From assembly GCA_946891915.1 (NCBI GenBank), contig CAMPNN010000001.1:62001-126000 (forward strand): 64,000 bases of DNA, written 5' to 3'. Source of the DNA: an uncultured Bifidobacteriaceae bacterium. Its GTDB lineage: Bacteria > Actinomycetota > Actinomycetes > Actinomycetales > Bifidobacteriaceae. Shown in pieces: positions 8,910 through 17,785 of the stretch (the first letter of the stretch is position 1; each line of letters starts with the position of its first letter). A model generated the notes under the pieces. That model saw only the letters and a program-made list of their open reading frames with translations. It was not told where the DNA came from and did not search any database. Both the position numbers and the translations under genes were made by a program.

Positions 8910-11300
8910 TTAAAAATTAATCGCAATAATCGCGCTTATAACGCAAACCGTAATCGCCAATAACAGCACATCTTTTGCGCGCACTTTCAGCGTGTGCAAG
9001 TGAGACCTTGTTGCTCCTGGCGTGTAGCAGCGAGTGTCAAGCGCTAAAGAAAGAGTTTCTGAGTGGCGAATAACACCTGCAAAAGCAGGAACTATAAGCG
9101 ACGACATTGCGCGAATTCTTTTGCTAATCGAACCATCGTGTATACTTCCGCCTCTAGCGGTTTGAGCGTGCGCAACTTCTACTGCCTCGTTGGAAAGAGT
9201 TGGCAAAAATCGCAATGCTAGGCTCATAATAAGCGATATTTCTTGCGTTGGTATGCCAATAGTTTTAAGTGGTGAAAGTAAAGATGTGCAAGCTTCGGTT
9301 AGCATTGTGGGGCTTATTGTCATAACTAATATTGCGCCAATAATAATTACAAGCGAGAATCGTGTGGCAAATAGTATTGCGCAATGAATGCCGTCCTGCG
9401 TTATAATAATTGGCCCAAGTTTACAAAGTATTGTGCCTGTGCGAACGGCAAGAATATTTAGTAATCCGGAGAAAGTGAATACTGCAATAAGCATATGCAG
9501 TGAAGATAAAAGTTTTATAAATTGTATTTTTGCTGCAAGTATTAGTGAAAATGTTGCGAAAGCAAGAATAGCTAACTGCGTGTAGTGATTAATACTAAAA
9601 GCGCTTAGCATAAGCATAAAGCAGGAGAGAAGTGTTATTCTAGGGTCAAAAGATGCAAGTAGCGAACTTGCTTTTTCTTGCGTAATTTTTTCTTTCGTAA
9701 TCGTTTCTTGCTTACTTTTTTCTTTGGATGATTCCTTTTTATCTTCTAAACTTTCATTATTCTTTGCTTTTAGTGTTACTAATCTTGCTCCTAAAGATTT
9801 TGCTTCTTGAAGATTATGCGTAATCATAACTATTGTTACGCCTTGATTATTAAGAGTTCGAAGAATTTTTAGAATACGCAACGATGCTTCAAAATCCAAT
9901 CCTGCAGTTGGCTCATCAAGCACAATCACGCGCGGTTTACAAGCAAGAACGCCTGCTATTGCAACAAGACGCTGTTGGCCTCCAGAAAGCAAAAAAGGCG
10001 ATTTTTCGGCCAAATGTTCAAGATTAAGCATTTTCAACGTTTCGTCTACGCGCTCTTTAAGTGCGTTTCCGTTTAGTCCAAAATTTTTAGGACCATAAGC
10101 AACATCTTCGCGTACAGTTTCTGCAAAAAGCTGCTGCTCTGGAAGTTGCATAACGTAGCCAATAGTTTCGCGAAGTTTTTGACGATTCTTTTTAGAAGTT
10201 TTCGCGCTAACAGGTATTTTTTCTACGCTTATAGATCCAGATTTTACTTTTAATAATCCGCACAAAGCTTTAGCAAGAGTAGATTTTCCGCATCCGTTTT
10301 CGCCCATTATTGCAACGATTTCGCCATTTTTTACTTCCATAGAATAGTCGCTAATTGCGTCTGGCAATTTATCGTCGTAGCTAACAGTTAAGTGCGATAT
10401 TGAAATTGCTGTATTTGCGTTTTTGTTATTAGCTTTTTTCGAAAAATCCGACTTAGAAAAATCTGATTTTGAAAAATCCTGCTTCGAAAAATCCTGCTTC
10501 GAAAAATCCTGCTTCGAAAAATCCTGCTTAAAATTATCGAAATATGATTCAAGCTCTTCTAAACTAATTTCGCGAAGCACACCATCTTCTAACAGAAGTA
10601 TTCGATCTGCATGCTTGCATTCGTCAAATCGGTGCGTAATTTGCATAATACTCGTGCCGTTTTTATGCAAATTTCCAAATAATTCGTCAACATCTTCTAA
10701 AGCTTTAGAATCCAGCATAGAAGTTGGTTCGTCTAGCACAAGTAGCTTTGATTGCATTGCAATTGATCCTGCTAAAGCAACTCGCTGCATTTGCCCGCCG
10801 CTCATAAGGCTAGGGTTAGATAATCGATGTTTTTCCATGTGAACAGCTTCTAAAGCATTATCTATAAGTTTTCGCATTTTATGCTGTTCGACGTTTAAAT
10901 TTTCCAGCCCAAAAGCAACATCATCTTCAGTAACAGTAGTCACAATCTGATCTTCTGGGCTTTGAAACAGAGCGCCAATAAACTTTCGTGCGCTTTTGTA
11001 AGCATCAGCATAAGCAGTAGTATTTTCAAAAACTTTTTCGCCACACAACTTAACGTAACCACTATCCGGAGCAGCTAATCCTGCAATAATTTTCGCTAGA
11101 GTAGATTTTCCGCATCCGTTTGCGCCAACAATTGCCACTCGCTCGCCAGAGTGAATTGTAAGACTTAGATTATTAAGTGTCCAAGTTTTTCCATCATCGT
11201 AGCTGAAGCAAATATTGCGCAGTTCTACTGGCGTATTTTCGCTAACATCGCATGTTACTGTTTCTTTGAGATTGCTACTGCTTATGCTTGTATTTTGCAT
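8910..11300 (-). CDS. ECF transporter: fused ATPase-ATPase-transmembrane T subunit
   Basis: One 796-residue protein carries three ECF parts. ABC domain 1 (about 25-245) has Walker A GANGCGKS (59-66), signature LMSGGQMQR and Walker B LVLDEPTSMLD. ABC domain 2 (about 298-510) has Walker A GENGCGKS (333-340), LLSGGQQRLV and VIVLDEPTAGLD. The last 250 residues form a hydrophobic EcfT domain with several membrane helices. The ATPase domains are joined by FSKQD/FSKSD pentapeptide repeats (about 258-288) and the second joint is Lys/Glu-rich. It follows ribU by 21 bp under an FMN riboswitch, so it should energise riboflavin uptake and perhaps other S components. Confidence 0.9.
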   Translation of the reverse strand: MQNTSISSSNLKETVTCDVSENTPVELRNICFSYDDGKTWTLNNLSLTIHSGERVAIVGANGCGKSTLAKIIAGLAAPDSGYVKLCGEKVFENTTAYADAYKSARKFIGALFQSPEDQIVTTVTEDDVAFGLENLNVEQHKMRKLIDNALEAVHMEKHRLSNPSLMSGGQMQRVALAGSIAMQSKLLVLDEPTSMLDSKALEDVDELFGNLHKNGTSIMQITHRFDECKHADRILLLEDGVLREISLEELESYFDNFKQDFSKQDFSKQDFSKQDFSKSDFSKSDFSKKANNKNANTAISISHLTVSYDDKLPDAISDYSMEVKNGEIVAIMGENGCGKSTLAKALCGLLKVKSGSISVEKIPVSAKTSKKNRQKLRETIGYVMQLPEQQLFAETVREDVAYGPKNFGLNGNALKERVDETLKMLNLEHLAEKSPFLLSGGQQRLVAIAGVLACKPRVIVLDEPTAGLDFEASLRILKILRTLNNQGVTIVMITHNLQEAKSLGARLVTLKAKNNESLEDKKESSKEKSKQETITKEKITQEKASSLLASFDPRITLLSCFMLMLSAFSINHYTQLAILAFATFSLILAAKIQFIKLLSSLHMLIAVFTFSGLLNILAVRTGTILCKLGPIIITQDGIHCAILFATRFSLVIIIGAILVMTISPTMLTEACTSLLSPLKTIGIPTQEISLIMSLALRFLPTLSNEAVEVAHAQTARGGSIHDGSISKRIRAMSSLIVPAFAGVIRHSETLSLALDTRCYTPGATRSHLHTLKVRAKDVLLLAITVCVISAIIAINF
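10437..10526 (-). repeat. 15-bp repeat encoding FSKQD/FSKSD linker
   Basis: Plus-strand unit GAAAAATCCTGCTTC is tandemly repeated, with exact copies in the middle and diverged copies (GAAAAATCTGATTTT, GAAAAATCCGACTTA) on one side. Each unit keeps the frame and encodes FSKQD or FSKSD in the linker between the two ATPase domains. Confidence 0.85.
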
Positions 11301-11321
11301 AGTTTATGCCGTTTAGAAGAT

Positions 11322-11900
11322 TTACTTGCCTTGGTGAAGTAGTTTAGAAATTGGCTTGTAAACAAGCATCGTAACTACAACGTGAATCGCAAGTTTAACA
11401 ATATTAAACGGAAGTAATGCTGGAATAATAAGAGCGGCAACCTGCGAAACAGTCATATGAGCGTAAAGCGGCGTAATAATAAGGTTTCCTACTATTGCGA
11501 GCGCAATTGCAACAACAGAGCCAGATATAAGGCTAATTATTGCGCCTTCTTTGGTATGCATTTTTTTGTATACGATTGCTGCTGTAACGCTGGCTCCTAA
11601 AGAAACCAGCACTGCCATAATTGTGCCAAGTGGGTTTGTAAACAAGTGTGGAGCGAATCCGAGTATGCTTACGATTGCTGCAGCTGCCGGCCCGTATGCG
11701 AATCCTGCAACTAGGCACACGATTCCTGAAGGATCGTATTTTAGGAATGAAAAGTCTGGAATAAGTGGGAATTCTATGAAACTTACTGCCATTGAAAGTG
11801 CTACGAATAGCGCATATTTTGCTATTTTTTCGCTTGACCAGCGTGCGTTTGAAGAGTTGATTTTATGATTGTTATGATTGCTTGTATTAGAAATGCCCAT
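11322..11900 (-). CDS. ribU: Riboflavin ECF transporter S component RibU
   Basis: The substrate-binding membrane subunit of a riboflavin importer. From the chosen ATG it is 192 residues with about six hydrophobic segments; FLKYDPSG near the second segment and LLPFNIVK near the last are typical of RibU. The frame is open for another 30 codons, but that extension runs through the FMN riboswitch, and GGAGACCC lies just before the ATG at 11900, so the longer start is rejected. The fused ECF ATPase/T protein follows in the same operon. The FMN riboswitch directly supports riboflavin as substrate. Confidence 0.9.
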   Translation of the reverse strand: MGISNTSNHNNHKINSSNARWSSEKIAKYALFVALSMAVSFIEFPLIPDFSFLKYDPSGIVCLVAGFAYGPAAAAIVSILGFAPHLFTNPLGTIMAVLVSLGASVTAAIVYKKMHTKEGAIISLISGSVVAIALAIVGNLIITPLYAHMTVSQVAALIIPALLPFNIVKLAIHVVVTMLVYKPISKLLHQGK

Positions 11901-11904
11901 GATG

Positions 11905-12050
11905 GGTCTCCGTTTCTTCCATCCGGACTGTAACCGTTGGCTTCGGATTTTAACCGAATCAGCAGCTTTTACGCCGCTCGCGGGCTTCAAAAAACGCGTA
12001 AAATACGTTTTTGTTACCGCCAGTAAGGATTTTCACCTTCCCTGAAACTA
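11905..12050 (-). promoter_or_regulatory. FMN riboswitch (RFN element)
   Basis: On the minus strand the conserved blocks occur in order: CAGGGAAGGTGAAAATCC, TACTGGCGGT, GCCCGCGAGC, TTCGGTTAAAATCCGAAGCC and CAGTCCGGATGGAAGAA. These are the core segments of the RFN element, which binds FMN and lowers expression of riboflavin genes. It ends just before the ribU ribosome-binding site, and CCC-ATCAT-GGG across the start codon may form the translational switch. The absence of a T-run between aptamer and gene favours control of translation (inference). Confidence 0.95.
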
Positions 12051-12124
12051 CTATTCTTTTGTATCTCATGCTAGGAACATTGTTTAGACAATCGTGTGGC
12101 GAGGGTAAGTGCAAGAATACAAGT

Positions 12125-13156
12125 ATGAGCGATACGAGTACATTTGAAAAAACTGACAATAATAACGCGAATATTGATAAGTTGGCTGTTGTTGTAGTCA
12201 CTTATAAGCGTCAGGAGCTTTTGGATAATTTGTTCCATTCTTTTGAATGTTTGAACGAGTGCCCTTGGAGAATTGTTGTTGTTGACAACGAGAATAGTGA
12301 TAAGACTTGTGAAATGGTTTCGCGTCTTGATTCTGATTTAACTAACCGTTGGGGTAAGGCAGAAAAAGATGCTGAAGGCAATCAATCTCATGTTGTTTAC
12401 GCTCCGCAAACTGAAAATCTTGGTGGTGCTGGCGGTTTTAGTGCTGGAGTTAAGAAGGCTTATGAGCTTGGAGCTGAATGGTTCTGGGTTATGGATGACG
12501 ATGTTGAAACAGTTCCTGAGTCTATTGAGCGTCTTGCTCCTTGGACTAAGAGTCACGCTGTTATTCAGGGTAGCCGCTTAGATTATGACGGCGGTAAATT
12601 CTATTGGCAGTATGATTTTCTGGTTCCTCTTGGCATTCCGAATCCTATTGCTCCTGCAGCTTTTGGTAATGCGGGTTATCGTGTGATGAATACGATGTGC
12701 TTTGAGGGTGGTTTAATTCGTCGAGATATTGTTGAAAAAATTGGTTTCCCTGATTCTCGCTACTTTATTTATTGGGATGATACTACTTACGGCTATCTTG
12801 CAAGTAAGGTTACGAATCCTATTGTTATTCCGGATATTATTCTTCGTCGCACTCGTGATATTCCAAACTGGGATATTGCAGGAGTTCGTCAGTTGAATTC
12901 AACTTCGGACATGAATCGTTACCATATTATGCGAAATCGTGGGTTTATGGCTCGTTACTTTATGGTTCATGGTGATTTTCGTCCGTTTATGTTTGCGCTT
13001 GGAACTGCTTTAACTGCTGCCAAAGAGGTTATTCGTCTTCTTGCGGTTGATCGTGAGCATATTCTATCCGGTATCTGTAAATTGTTTACTGGTTGGCTTG
13101 ATTCTCGAAAAATTTTGCACGATAGCATGTGGAAGCCTATGCCATCTTTGAAGTAG
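12125..13156 (+). CDS. Family 2 glycosyltransferase (GlfT1-like)
   Basis: A GT-A fold glycosyltransferase of 343 residues. Visible elements are the N-terminal VVVVTYKRQELL strand and loop, NLGGAGGFSAG, the metal-binding FWVMDDDVE, and a later FIYWDDTTYG segment that would contain the catalytic base. GGAGGF, DDD and WDD in this spacing resemble actinobacterial galactofuranosyl or rhamnosyl transferases, so a role in cell-wall or surface polysaccharide is likely; donor and acceptor are not known. The frame stays open to 12011, but that part overlaps the riboswitch on the other strand; I chose the ATG at 12125, although no strong Shine-Dalgarno is near. Confidence 0.82.
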   Translation: MSDTSTFEKTDNNNANIDKLAVVVVTYKRQELLDNLFHSFECLNECPWRIVVVDNENSDKTCEMVSRLDSDLTNRWGKAEKDAEGNQSHVVYAPQTENLGGAGGFSAGVKKAYELGAEWFWVMDDDVETVPESIERLAPWTKSHAVIQGSRLDYDGGKFYWQYDFLVPLGIPNPIAPAAFGNAGYRVMNTMCFEGGLIRRDIVEKIGFPDSRYFIYWDDTTYGYLASKVTNPIVIPDIILRRTRDIPNWDIAGVRQLNSTSDMNRYHIMRNRGFMARYFMVHGDFRPFMFALGTALTAAKEVIRLLAVDREHILSGICKLFTGWLDSRKILHDSMWKPMPSLK

Positions 13157-13263
13157 AAGTGAGTTATAAGTTAGTAATCGGCAAGCGTGTCGTGTTTAAA
13201 ATACGGTAGAATACTCTTGAATATTCTGTTATCGGCACACATTCAGAGGGGAGTGTTAGTGAG

Positions 13264-14040
13264 ATGATTAGCACTGCACAAGCATTTGGCGTTGATATTG
13301 GCGGCTCTGGCATTAAGGCTGCTCCAGTAAATTTGGAAAAGGGCGAGTTTGCTGAGCCTCGCTATAAGATTCTCACTCCTGCAGTTTCTACACCTCAGGC
13401 TGTTGCAGATATTGTCCGTCAGCAGCTTGAGCATTTCGCAGTCCCAGCAGATGTTCCTGTTGGTATTGCGTTCCCAGCTCCAATTAAGCCAGGCAAGAAG
13501 CTTGATTTTATGGCAAATCTTGACCAGTCTTGGATTGGTGTTGACGTTACTGAGGTTTTCAGTGAGGCTTGTGGTCGTCCTGTAACAGTGGTTAATGATG
13601 CTGATGCTGCAGGTTTGGCTGAGCAAAAGTTCGGTGCTGCTAAAGACAAGGATGGCTTAGTTATTGCAACTACGCTTGGAACTGGTATTGGTACTGCTTT
13701 GATTTACAATGGCGTACTTATTCCAAACACTGAGCTTGGTCATATTCAGCTTGAAAAAGGTAAGGGAGATGCTGAAAAGTATGCTGCTTCTTCCGTTCGT
13801 GAAAAGCTTGATATGGGTTACAAGAAGTGGGCTAAGCGCTTAACTAAGTACTACGGTTTGATGGAAAAGTACTTCAACCCAGACTTGTTTGTTGTTGGTG
13901 GTGGAGTTAGCCGCGTAAGTGAAAAATTCCTTCCGCATATTGATATTAAGACTCCTATTGTTGTTGCTACTTTGCATAACGAGGCTGGAATTATTGGTGC
14001 AGCTTATTACGCAATGCAAAAGCAAAATCAGCAGGACTGA
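13264..14040 (+). CDS. ppgK: Polyphosphate glucokinase
   Basis: Phosphorylates glucose using polyphosphate (and usually ATP), an enzyme characteristic of actinobacteria. The 258-residue ROK-family protein has the N-terminal phosphate-binding loop GVDIGGSGIKAA, the glucose-binding region VNDADAAGLAEQ and TLGTGIGTALIYNG followed by the conserved ELGH, and a C-terminal VVGGGVS. A purine-rich GAGGGGAG lies about ten bases before the ATG. The gene stands alone, 107 bp after the glycosyltransferase and ending at a rho-independent terminator. Feeding glucose into the fructose-6-phosphate shunt is its expected role in this group. Confidence 0.92.
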   Translation: MISTAQAFGVDIGGSGIKAAPVNLEKGEFAEPRYKILTPAVSTPQAVADIVRQQLEHFAVPADVPVGIAFPAPIKPGKKLDFMANLDQSWIGVDVTEVFSEACGRPVTVVNDADAAGLAEQKFGAAKDKDGLVIATTLGTGIGTALIYNGVLIPNTELGHIQLEKGKGDAEKYAASSVREKLDMGYKKWAKRLTKYYGLMEKYFNPDLFVVGGGVSRVSEKFLPHIDIKTPIVVATLHNEAGIIGAAYYAMQKQNQQD

Positions 14041-14078
14041 ATATTAATAAGTAATACCGTTTTATTTGTTGTTGTTTT

Positions 14079-14116
14079 AAGCTGGGTGCAGATTTAATCT
14101 GTTGCCCAGCTTTTTT
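14079..14116 (+). terminator. Terminator after ppgK
   Basis: AAGCTGGG (14079-14086) pairs with CCCAGCTT (14105-14112), followed by a run of T; the inner CAGATT/AATCTG extends the stem. Confidence 0.85.
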
Positions 14117-14139
14117 ATGCCAAGTGTTAGTGTAGTGAC

Positions 14140-15324
14140 GTGCGATTTTCTTCAAGAGTAGACGTAAGCGAGCCAAATCCTATTATTTTAGCGCAACGAA
14201 AAGCTGTGGCTCAAGGTATAAAACTTACTAAATTAAACGATTCTAATCCTACTGTTCACTCTCTTGCTCCTAAATGCTTATCTGAACGTTATGCTGCAAA
14301 TCCTAGGGGACCTATTGAATCTCGAAAGCTGTTAGCAGACTTTATTAATCAGCGTGATAATCGAAACGATACTTCCGTTCCAGCAAAGCTTAATCCGGAT
14401 CAGCTTTACGTGCTTTCTTCAACATCTCAAGCTTACGCCTGGCTTATGATGCTTCTTTGCGATGCTGGTGATGCTGTTATTGGGCCTACTCCTGGATACC
14501 CGCTTATTGAGTCGATTGCGCGATTGCAATGCGTGAACGCAATACCGTACCCTTTGCATTATGACGGTTCTTGGACTATTGATTTGCCTCGCGTAAAAGA
14601 GTTGCTTGAAAACAAGTCTTTGCGTATTAAAGCGCTTGTGCTTATCAACCCTAATAATCCTACTGGCTCTTACGTAAAGAGTGAAGAGCGTAAAGAATTA
14701 TTGCAATTATGTCACGATAATGGCGTTGCAATTATTGCTGACGAAGTGTTCTACGATTATTATCTTGAGCCTTTTGAAACAAACGCTAGGCTTGCTGGTG
14801 AATCCTCTACGCTTGTTTTTGCTTTGGATGGTTTTTCTAAAATGCTTGCAGCTCCTCACGCAAAAGTTGGTTGGATTGAAGTTTCAGGCCCTAAGGATGA
14901 CGTTTGCGAAGCTCAAAAAAGGCTTGACGTTATTGCAGACGACTTTTTGCCTATTGGAACAACTGTTTCAGAGCGCATACCTGAGCTGCTAGAGTACGCT
15001 TCTTTGCAAACTCAAAAGGTGCGTAACAGGGTTAGTGAAAATCTTAAAACTCTTCGCGAGATTTTAGCTTCTTGGCCTAATTGTTGCGTAACTGCTTTGC
15101 GCGCTGAAGGTGGTTGGAATATTTTACTGCGTGTGCCGTCTTGCATTGACGATGACGTTTTAGCATTAAAACTTATAGAGGATTACAGATTAGTTTCTCA
15201 GCCTGGATACTATTTTGACATGCCTGCAAACGGGTATCTTGCGCTTTCGCTACTTCCTGAACCTGAGCAGTTTGTTGATGGTGTAGAAAAATTATTGCGC
15301 ACTGTAGATGCTTTGCTTGCGTAG
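14140..15324 (+). CDS. PLP-dependent aminotransferase, class I/II
   Basis: A fold-type I aminotransferase of 394 residues. LSSTSQAYAWLM near 90, INPNNPTGSYV near 170, ADEVFYDYYLE near 200 and the PLP lysine in LDGFSKMLAAPHAKVGW near 235 are all in the expected order, and the final substrate arginine region is also present. The likely substrate is aspartate, alanine or a related amino acid, which cannot be resolved by eye. The start is a GTG with no Shine-Dalgarno; TAGTGT ends six bases before it, as in the leaderless candidates elsewhere in the window. It is probably monocistronic. Confidence 0.85.
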   Translation: MRFSSRVDVSEPNPIILAQRKAVAQGIKLTKLNDSNPTVHSLAPKCLSERYAANPRGPIESRKLLADFINQRDNRNDTSVPAKLNPDQLYVLSSTSQAYAWLMMLLCDAGDAVIGPTPGYPLIESIARLQCVNAIPYPLHYDGSWTIDLPRVKELLENKSLRIKALVLINPNNPTGSYVKSEERKELLQLCHDNGVAIIADEVFYDYYLEPFETNARLAGESSTLVFALDGFSKMLAAPHAKVGWIEVSGPKDDVCEAQKRLDVIADDFLPIGTTVSERIPELLEYASLQTQKVRNRVSENLKTLREILASWPNCCVTALRAEGGWNILLRVPSCIDDDVLALKLIEDYRLVSQPGYYFDMPANGYLALSLLPEPEQFVDGVEKLLRTVDALLA

Positions 15325-15403
15325 TGATTACTTGAGAATTTATAACTTACGTAATAATAACTTGCGTAAGTATTACTAGTAATTAATTATCTGCGATTGC
15401 ATT

Positions 15404-17680
15404 TTACATTAGCGTAAGCCACGAGCGAACCATATACCACAAGTCTGGGTTAAAGCGAAGAGTACTATCTTCACGGCCTGTAACGAACCAGCTCAATGCT
15501 GCAATAATAATAGAAACCAGCAATAAAACTAAAATTACTGTTCGAAGTAAGTAAACGAATGTTTTTTTGCGCAAAGAATCTTCTTCTTGAACTGTAGCAT
15601 TTTCCAGAAGAAGCGTAATGCCAACAACTGCAACAATTGCAAAAGACCAAGCAAAATCAGCAATATAACGCCAGCCAATTCCAGCTTTCAGACTGTCGAA
15701 AACAATAAGCACAACTCCTATTACTAAAGACGTTACACAAGTGTGCCAAGCAACGCTTAAATGGCAGCGTTTTCGCATAATAAAAGCAAATATTACTCCT
15801 AGTAAAGCGAGCGGAGAAAGCACGAACATTCCGCCAATCATAGGCTCAGCGTACTGCCATCTGTCAAAAGATACGGGCTGAATACCAATCCAAGGAAAAG
15901 TTGGAATAAAACGCAAAGGTAACGCAATATAGCTAAAAATAGACGGCAAAATATTTTGCGAAGGCAAACGCATAGTCGTCATATCGGTAATAGTGATTTG
16001 ATATTCGTTACCAAAGTTCAAAGCGGATCCGAAACGAAGGAAATTATATAATCCAAACGGAATCGCGGTAATTATGCAAGGAAGAACCCAAGCTGAAACG
16101 TATCGCAAAAGCTTATGCCAAAAATCGGGCTTGTTAAAAATCTTAATAAGATTAGAAAAATCTTTTTTAATATTATGGCAAGTATTAAGGCAGGTATTGA
16201 GGCAAGTAGGGGAGAAAGTGTGAGAGAAGGTATGAGAGAAAATAACTGGTATTGCAAAAAGAACAGCTATAACAAACGTAGGGCGGCAACCCAAGTTCAA
16301 CGTAATAAAGAAAGAGCCGAGAATAATATTTCTTAAAGGATGCGCTTTTAATGCACCAAGGTAGAACCATATGCCAATAGCGGTGAAGAAAAGCGAAGCT
16401 GCCATTGGAACAGAATAGAATGATGTTCTAAACCACAAATAAACAGTATTTGCGCTAATAAAGAACAGTGCTAACGCAATTGATACTGTTCCCAATGAAA
16501 CGCTTTTTGAAGTTTGCTCAATAATTCGAATAACAAGCAAAGACCCTGCAATAAGAAAAGCAATCAGAAACACAAGAGTTGCAACAGTGGTTGGAAGCAT
16601 TGCGCCTCCAGGAATCCAAATACTAGTAATAATTCGATACGGCAAAAACAGTAATACTGCAGGAAGCACGCCAAAATACGAATACCAGTGTCCTTTATAA
16701 TATGCGTAATCCCAGTACATGTTGTGCACGTAACGGTCAAGAAGATTATTCCTAGCCATAGGATCATAAGGATTTTGCAATTGAGCTAATTCGTGAGGAA
16801 CCGGAAGATTAAGATGCACTTGACCTTTTAGAAGAGCGTCTGCTGTGTGAGCGTACTGGTCGAAATCGTAAGTGTAATTTCCTGCAGTGTCAAAATGCAT
16901 TGGCGTAGCGTTACGCAAATTCCAAATAATTGTTGCTACTCCAATAGCAATAAACGGCAACCAAGATAACGCAAGATACAAGCGCTGGCGTAAACAACTA
17001 GTGTCTAATTTAATGCGCCAAAGCTTAGACCATGGATTCCATAAAGCTATAAGCATTGCAAAAACAACAAGAAGTCCTACTCGCCCCCAAGACCAGCTAA
17101 AAGGCGCTCTAACATTCGCTCTAGCATCTTCAATGTCAAGTACTGTTCCTAAAGGATGCTGCAGCCATACTCGCACGATGCAAGGTTGGCCGATTGCTTC
17201 TTCTGGAAGTGTTAATAAAGAAGCGCCCAATGCGCGAGGATTCGTGCTTTGAGGCTCGCTCATATACTGGTTTGCTTCAACTCGAACATGAATATCGTAA
17301 GCAATTTTATTATTCGTATTTGTTTTCTGCGTTTTAATATTTGCAGGTTGCAGACGAATATAAGGTGATGTGCCGTCTGAAGTCACCTCCAAGTACGCTT
17401 CAGACGGGTCTGTTATAAGAAGACCTCCAGAGCTAAGGCGTTTAATACCGCTTCCAAGAGTATTGTGTGCGGATACGCTATCGGTGCTGCCGGTAACACT
17501 ATTCCAAAAAGGAAGATTTCCAATAGAGCACTCAAATAGCGTAATAAAAATCAGTATTAGCAAAGGAATACGCAAAAAATTCCATGCGCGTCGCATGTAA
17601 CTACTATGAGTGCCGTTACCGCGATTATTATCGCCAGATACTTGCGGCAAATCTTTACACATACCCGTTGCAGTCACCAC
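15404..17680 (-). CDS. Large multi-pass membrane protein, GT-C glycosyltransferase-like
   Basis: A 758-residue protein with one N-terminal membrane helix (about 33-50), an external region of roughly 150 residues, and about ten further helices. The loop after the third helix (FDFDQYAHTADALL-like, with YDPMARNNLLD and GHWYSYFGVLP) resembles the substrate-side loops of GT-C membrane glycosyltransferases, which use polyprenyl-linked sugars, but I cannot identify a family. A low-complexity stretch FSHTFSHTFSPT followed by CLNTCLNTC occurs near residue 500. The GTG start follows TAGAAT by six bases, so the mRNA may be leaderless; an alternative start is the Met near residue 29. It is convergent with the aminotransferase. 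Confidence 0.6.
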   Translation of the reverse strand: MVTATGMCKDLPQVSGDNNRGNGTHSSYMRRAWNFLRIPLLILIFITLFECSIGNLPFWNSVTGSTDSVSAHNTLGSGIKRLSSGGLLITDPSEAYLEVTSDGTSPYIRLQPANIKTQKTNTNNKIAYDIHVRVEANQYMSEPQSTNPRALGASLLTLPEEAIGQPCIVRVWLQHPLGTVLDIEDARANVRAPFSWSWGRVGLLVVFAMLIALWNPWSKLWRIKLDTSCLRQRLYLALSWLPFIAIGVATIIWNLRNATPMHFDTAGNYTYDFDQYAHTADALLKGQVHLNLPVPHELAQLQNPYDPMARNNLLDRYVHNMYWDYAYYKGHWYSYFGVLPAVLLFLPYRIITSIWIPGGAMLPTTVATLVFLIAFLIAGSLLVIRIIEQTSKSVSLGTVSIALALFFISANTVYLWFRTSFYSVPMAASLFFTAIGIWFYLGALKAHPLRNIILGSFFITLNLGCRPTFVIAVLFAIPVIFSHTFSHTFSPTCLNTCLNTCHNIKKDFSNLIKIFNKPDFWHKLLRYVSAWVLPCIITAIPFGLYNFLRFGSALNFGNEYQITITDMTTMRLPSQNILPSIFSYIALPLRFIPTFPWIGIQPVSFDRWQYAEPMIGGMFVLSPLALLGVIFAFIMRKRCHLSVAWHTCVTSLVIGVVLIVFDSLKAGIGWRYIADFAWSFAIVAVVGITLLLENATVQEEDSLRKKTFVYLLRTVILVLLLVSIIIAALSWFVTGREDSTLRFNPDLWYMVRSWLTLM

Positions 17681-17735
17681 ATAACCATTCTATTGCAAAG
17701 TTTCAAGCAAAACGTAACTTAGTTACTTATGCTTA

Positions 17736-17785
17736 TAGCTTATTTTCTAGCTTATTCTTTTAGCTTATTTTCTAGCTTATTCTTC
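17736..17785 (-). repeat. 25-bp tandem repeat across the ABC-F stop codon
   Basis: Two copies of a 25-bp unit (17736-17760 and 17761-17785) differ at one base. The unit includes the stop codon and last bases of the ABC-F gene, and itself consists of two TAGCTTATT half-units. Confidence 0.85.

Noticed and set aside
10423-10842. Plus-strand ORF rich in EKSCF repeats opposite the ECF gene
   Set aside because: It is the reverse-strand reading of the linker repeat and ATPase domain 1, which have clear Walker and signature motifs on the minus strand.
11901-11990. N-terminal extension of RibU
   Set aside because: The 30 codons overlap the conserved FMN riboswitch core, and a ribosome-binding site precedes the inner ATG.
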